A program made the translations under genes and the position numbers. DNA of 24,303 nucleotides from DATLHO01 sp035539855 (GTDB lineage Bacteria > Bacteroidota > Ignavibacteria > OLB7), in NCBI GenBank assembly GCA_035539855.1, contig DATLHO010000182.1, positions 1-24,303 on the forward strand, written 5' to 3'. A model generated the notes under the pieces. That model worked only from the letters and a program-made list of their open reading frames with translations, searched no databases and was not told the DNA's origin. Of the stretch, positions 22,964 to 24,303 are shown piece after piece (the first letter of the stretch is position 1; each line of letters opens with the position of its first letter).

Positions 22964-24303
22964 TCACCGGTGCATCGCCAGTCCTCTCCTGTAGGTCTCG
23001 AGCGCCCGCGCACGCGCCTCGGCGTGATCGACGATCGGCTCGGGATACGTGCGGCCAAGGTCGATGCCCGCCGCGGCGAGCTCGAGCGGCGATGCCGTCC
23101 ATGGCCGGTGGATGAGGCGGTCGGAGAGTCCCTCCACCTCAGGGACCCAGCGGCGCACGTACGCGCCGTCGGGGTCGAAGCGCTCGGCCTGCGCGACGGG
23201 ATTGAAGATCCTGAAGTAGGGCGCCGCATCGGCTCCGCATCCAGCGACCCATTGCCAGTTCATCGCGTTGCTCGCCGCGTCGGCGTCGACGAGCGTCTCC
23301 CAGAACCATTCGGCGCCGCTCTGCCACGGCGCCAGCAGGTCCTTGACGAGGAACGAGCCGACGAGCATGCGCACGCGGTTGTGCATCCATCCGGTCTCGC
23401 GCAGCTCGCGCATGCCGGCGTCGATGATGGGGTAGCCGGTTCGGCCCATACGCCACGCATCGAGCTGCTCGTCGCTCGCGCGCCATTCGATGGAGGCGAA
23501 GCGTTCATCGAGCGGCGTGTCGATCATGGAGGGATGATGCGCGAGCAGATGGTGCGCGAACTCGCGCCAGGCGATCTCGCGCAGGAACGCAGACGAATCC
23601 GGATGCGGTTCGAGTCGCGCGACGACCTGGCGCGGGGACAGCTCGCCGGTGCGCAGGTGCGGCGACAACGCCGACGTCGAGTTGCGTCCCGGATGATCGC
23701 GCTCCGCGGCGTAGCGGCCGATGCCGCGCGCGGCGAACGCCTCGAGAGCGCGCAGCGCGCCGGCCTCGCCGGGATTCCATCGCGCGCCGAGCGTGGCCGA
23801 ACGGGCGGCGTCGGGTTGAAGTCCGAGCTCGTCGAGCGCGATCGATCGCGGCCAGCGCGAGGGCGAGGAGATCGCGTTGGGCGCAGGAAGCGAAACCATC
23901 GCGGATGCGTCCTGCACGAGCGTGGTCAATGCGCGATGAAACGGCGTGAAGACGCGAAACGGCGTGCCGCCGCGTGTCGTGATCGCGTCGGGCTCGACGA
24001 GGAGCGACGAAGCGTGCTCGATCGACTCGATGCCGAGCTCGCGCAGCGCGTTGTGAACGCGCGCCGCCGCCGCGACGTCACCGGCTCCGTACTGGCGATG
24101 GTGATGCAACGCCGTCGCGCCGGATTCGCGGGCGATCCCGGCGATGGCGTGCTCCGGGCTGCCGCGTGCGACGACGAGTCGCGAACCGAGCGCGCGGAGC
24201 GAGTCGTCGAGGGCGGCGAGCGAGCCGTTGAGCCACCAGCGAGAAGCGCTGCCGGGTGCGAGGCCGTCGCGCGGCTCATCGTCGTGCACGTACAGCGGAA
24301 TCA
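22964..24303 (-). CDS. phrB: DNA photolyase (deoxyribodipyrimidine photolyase, class I type), 5' end outside window
   Basis: Photolyase splits UV-induced pyrimidine dimers in DNA using light and FAD, with a second antenna cofactor. The frame is open to the right edge, and the visible start, IPLYVHDDEPRDG, corresponds to the end of the first Rossmann strand, so about 10-40 N-terminal residues are missing. Visible marks of the antenna domain are SRWWLNGSLAALDDSLRALG and TPFRVFTPFHRAL. The FAD domain has SPHLRTGELSPRQV, FLREIAWREFAHHLL, RTGYPIIDAGMRELRETGWM, HNRVRMLVGSFLVKDLL, NWQWVAGCGADAAPYFRIFNP and YVRRWVPE. Trp residues aligned with the electron-transfer chain are present (TGWMHNR, NWQW). 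A cryptochrome-like role cannot be excluded, but the full FAD region favours repair. The gene converges on an unknown gene with a shared terminator. Confidence 0.93.
   Translation of the reverse strand, partial: IPLYVHDDEPRDGLAPGSASRWWLNGSLAALDDSLRALGSRLVVARGSPEHAIAGIARESGATALHHHRQYGAGDVAAAARVHNALRELGIESIEHASSLLVEPDAITTRGGTPFRVFTPFHRALTTLVQDASAMVSLPAPNAISSPSRWPRSIALDELGLQPDAARSATLGARWNPGEAGALRALEAFAARGIGRYAAERDHPGRNSTSALSPHLRTGELSPRQVVARLEPHPDSSAFLREIAWREFAHHLLAHHPSMIDTPLDERFASIEWRASDEQLDAWRMGRTGYPIIDAGMRELRETGWMHNRVRMLVGSFLVKDLLAPWQSGAEWFWETLVDADAASNAMNWQWVAGCGADAAPYFRIFNPVAQAERFDPDGAYVRRWVPEVEGLSDRLIHRPWTASPLELAAAGIDLGRTYPEPIVDHAEARARALETYRRGLAMHR

Overview
The window is GC-rich and gene-dense. 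It most likely comes from the Bacteroidota/Chlorobiota side of the FCB group, perhaps a Kapabacteria- or Ignavibacteria-like lineage. The best evidence is a large secreted protein whose C-terminus is a type IX secretion (T9SS) sorting domain of the 'APNPFNPTTT ... GRRVATLVD' kind, preceded by choice-of-anchor/Hydin-like repeats. Some starts have a clear Shine-Dalgarno sequence (hpt, the Dph6-like gene, the ABC permease, the kinase-like gene) and others have none. The lineage call is inference; no rRNA or other marker is present.

Left part (1-10.5 kb, mostly + strand): the conserved block tilS (5' end outside the window) - hpt - ftsH ends in a strong hairpin terminator. The tilS product carries an approximately 540-residue disordered Arg/Gly/Glu/Asp-rich tail. 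Next come a CDP-diglyceride synthetase/dolichol-kinase-like membrane protein and an enlarged aldo/keto reductase, which ends tail-to-tail with a NUDIX hydrolase gene (the two share a CTAG). Divergent from the NUDIX gene is a tight three-gene unit with overlapping stop and start codons: a BFD-like [2Fe-2S] protein, a Dph6-like ATP pyrophosphatase and an ABC-2 family permease. An SDR oxidoreductase and a terminator follow.

Middle (10.5-19.2 kb): a gene-free stretch with several hairpins lies between two facing terminators. Then, on the minus strand, come an exported S41 peptidase with TPRs and an RNB-family exoribonuclease. A small DUF6788 protein is divergent from the ribonuclease. A shared bidirectional terminator separates it from a 1476-residue minus-strand secreted protein (IgGFc-binding-like domain, Hydin-like repeats, cohesin-like domain, T9SS tail) with a recognisable promoter.

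Right part (19.2-24.3 kb): a DUF4342 gene (minus) and a ThrE-type threonine/serine exporter gene (+) diverge from a region of degenerate 7-bp tandem repeats in two inverted blocks; the second block runs up to the exporter's ATG. Three unrecognised small genes follow, two of them diverging around an inverted repeat. The window ends in a minus-strand DNA photolyase cut by the edge.

Most of the content is housekeeping: tRNA modification, purine salvage, membrane proteolysis, lipid metabolism, RNA decay and DNA repair. The least explained items are the TilS tail, the [2Fe-2S]/Dph6/permease unit, the heptad repeat block, the structured intergenic stretch near 10.6 kb and the small unknown genes.
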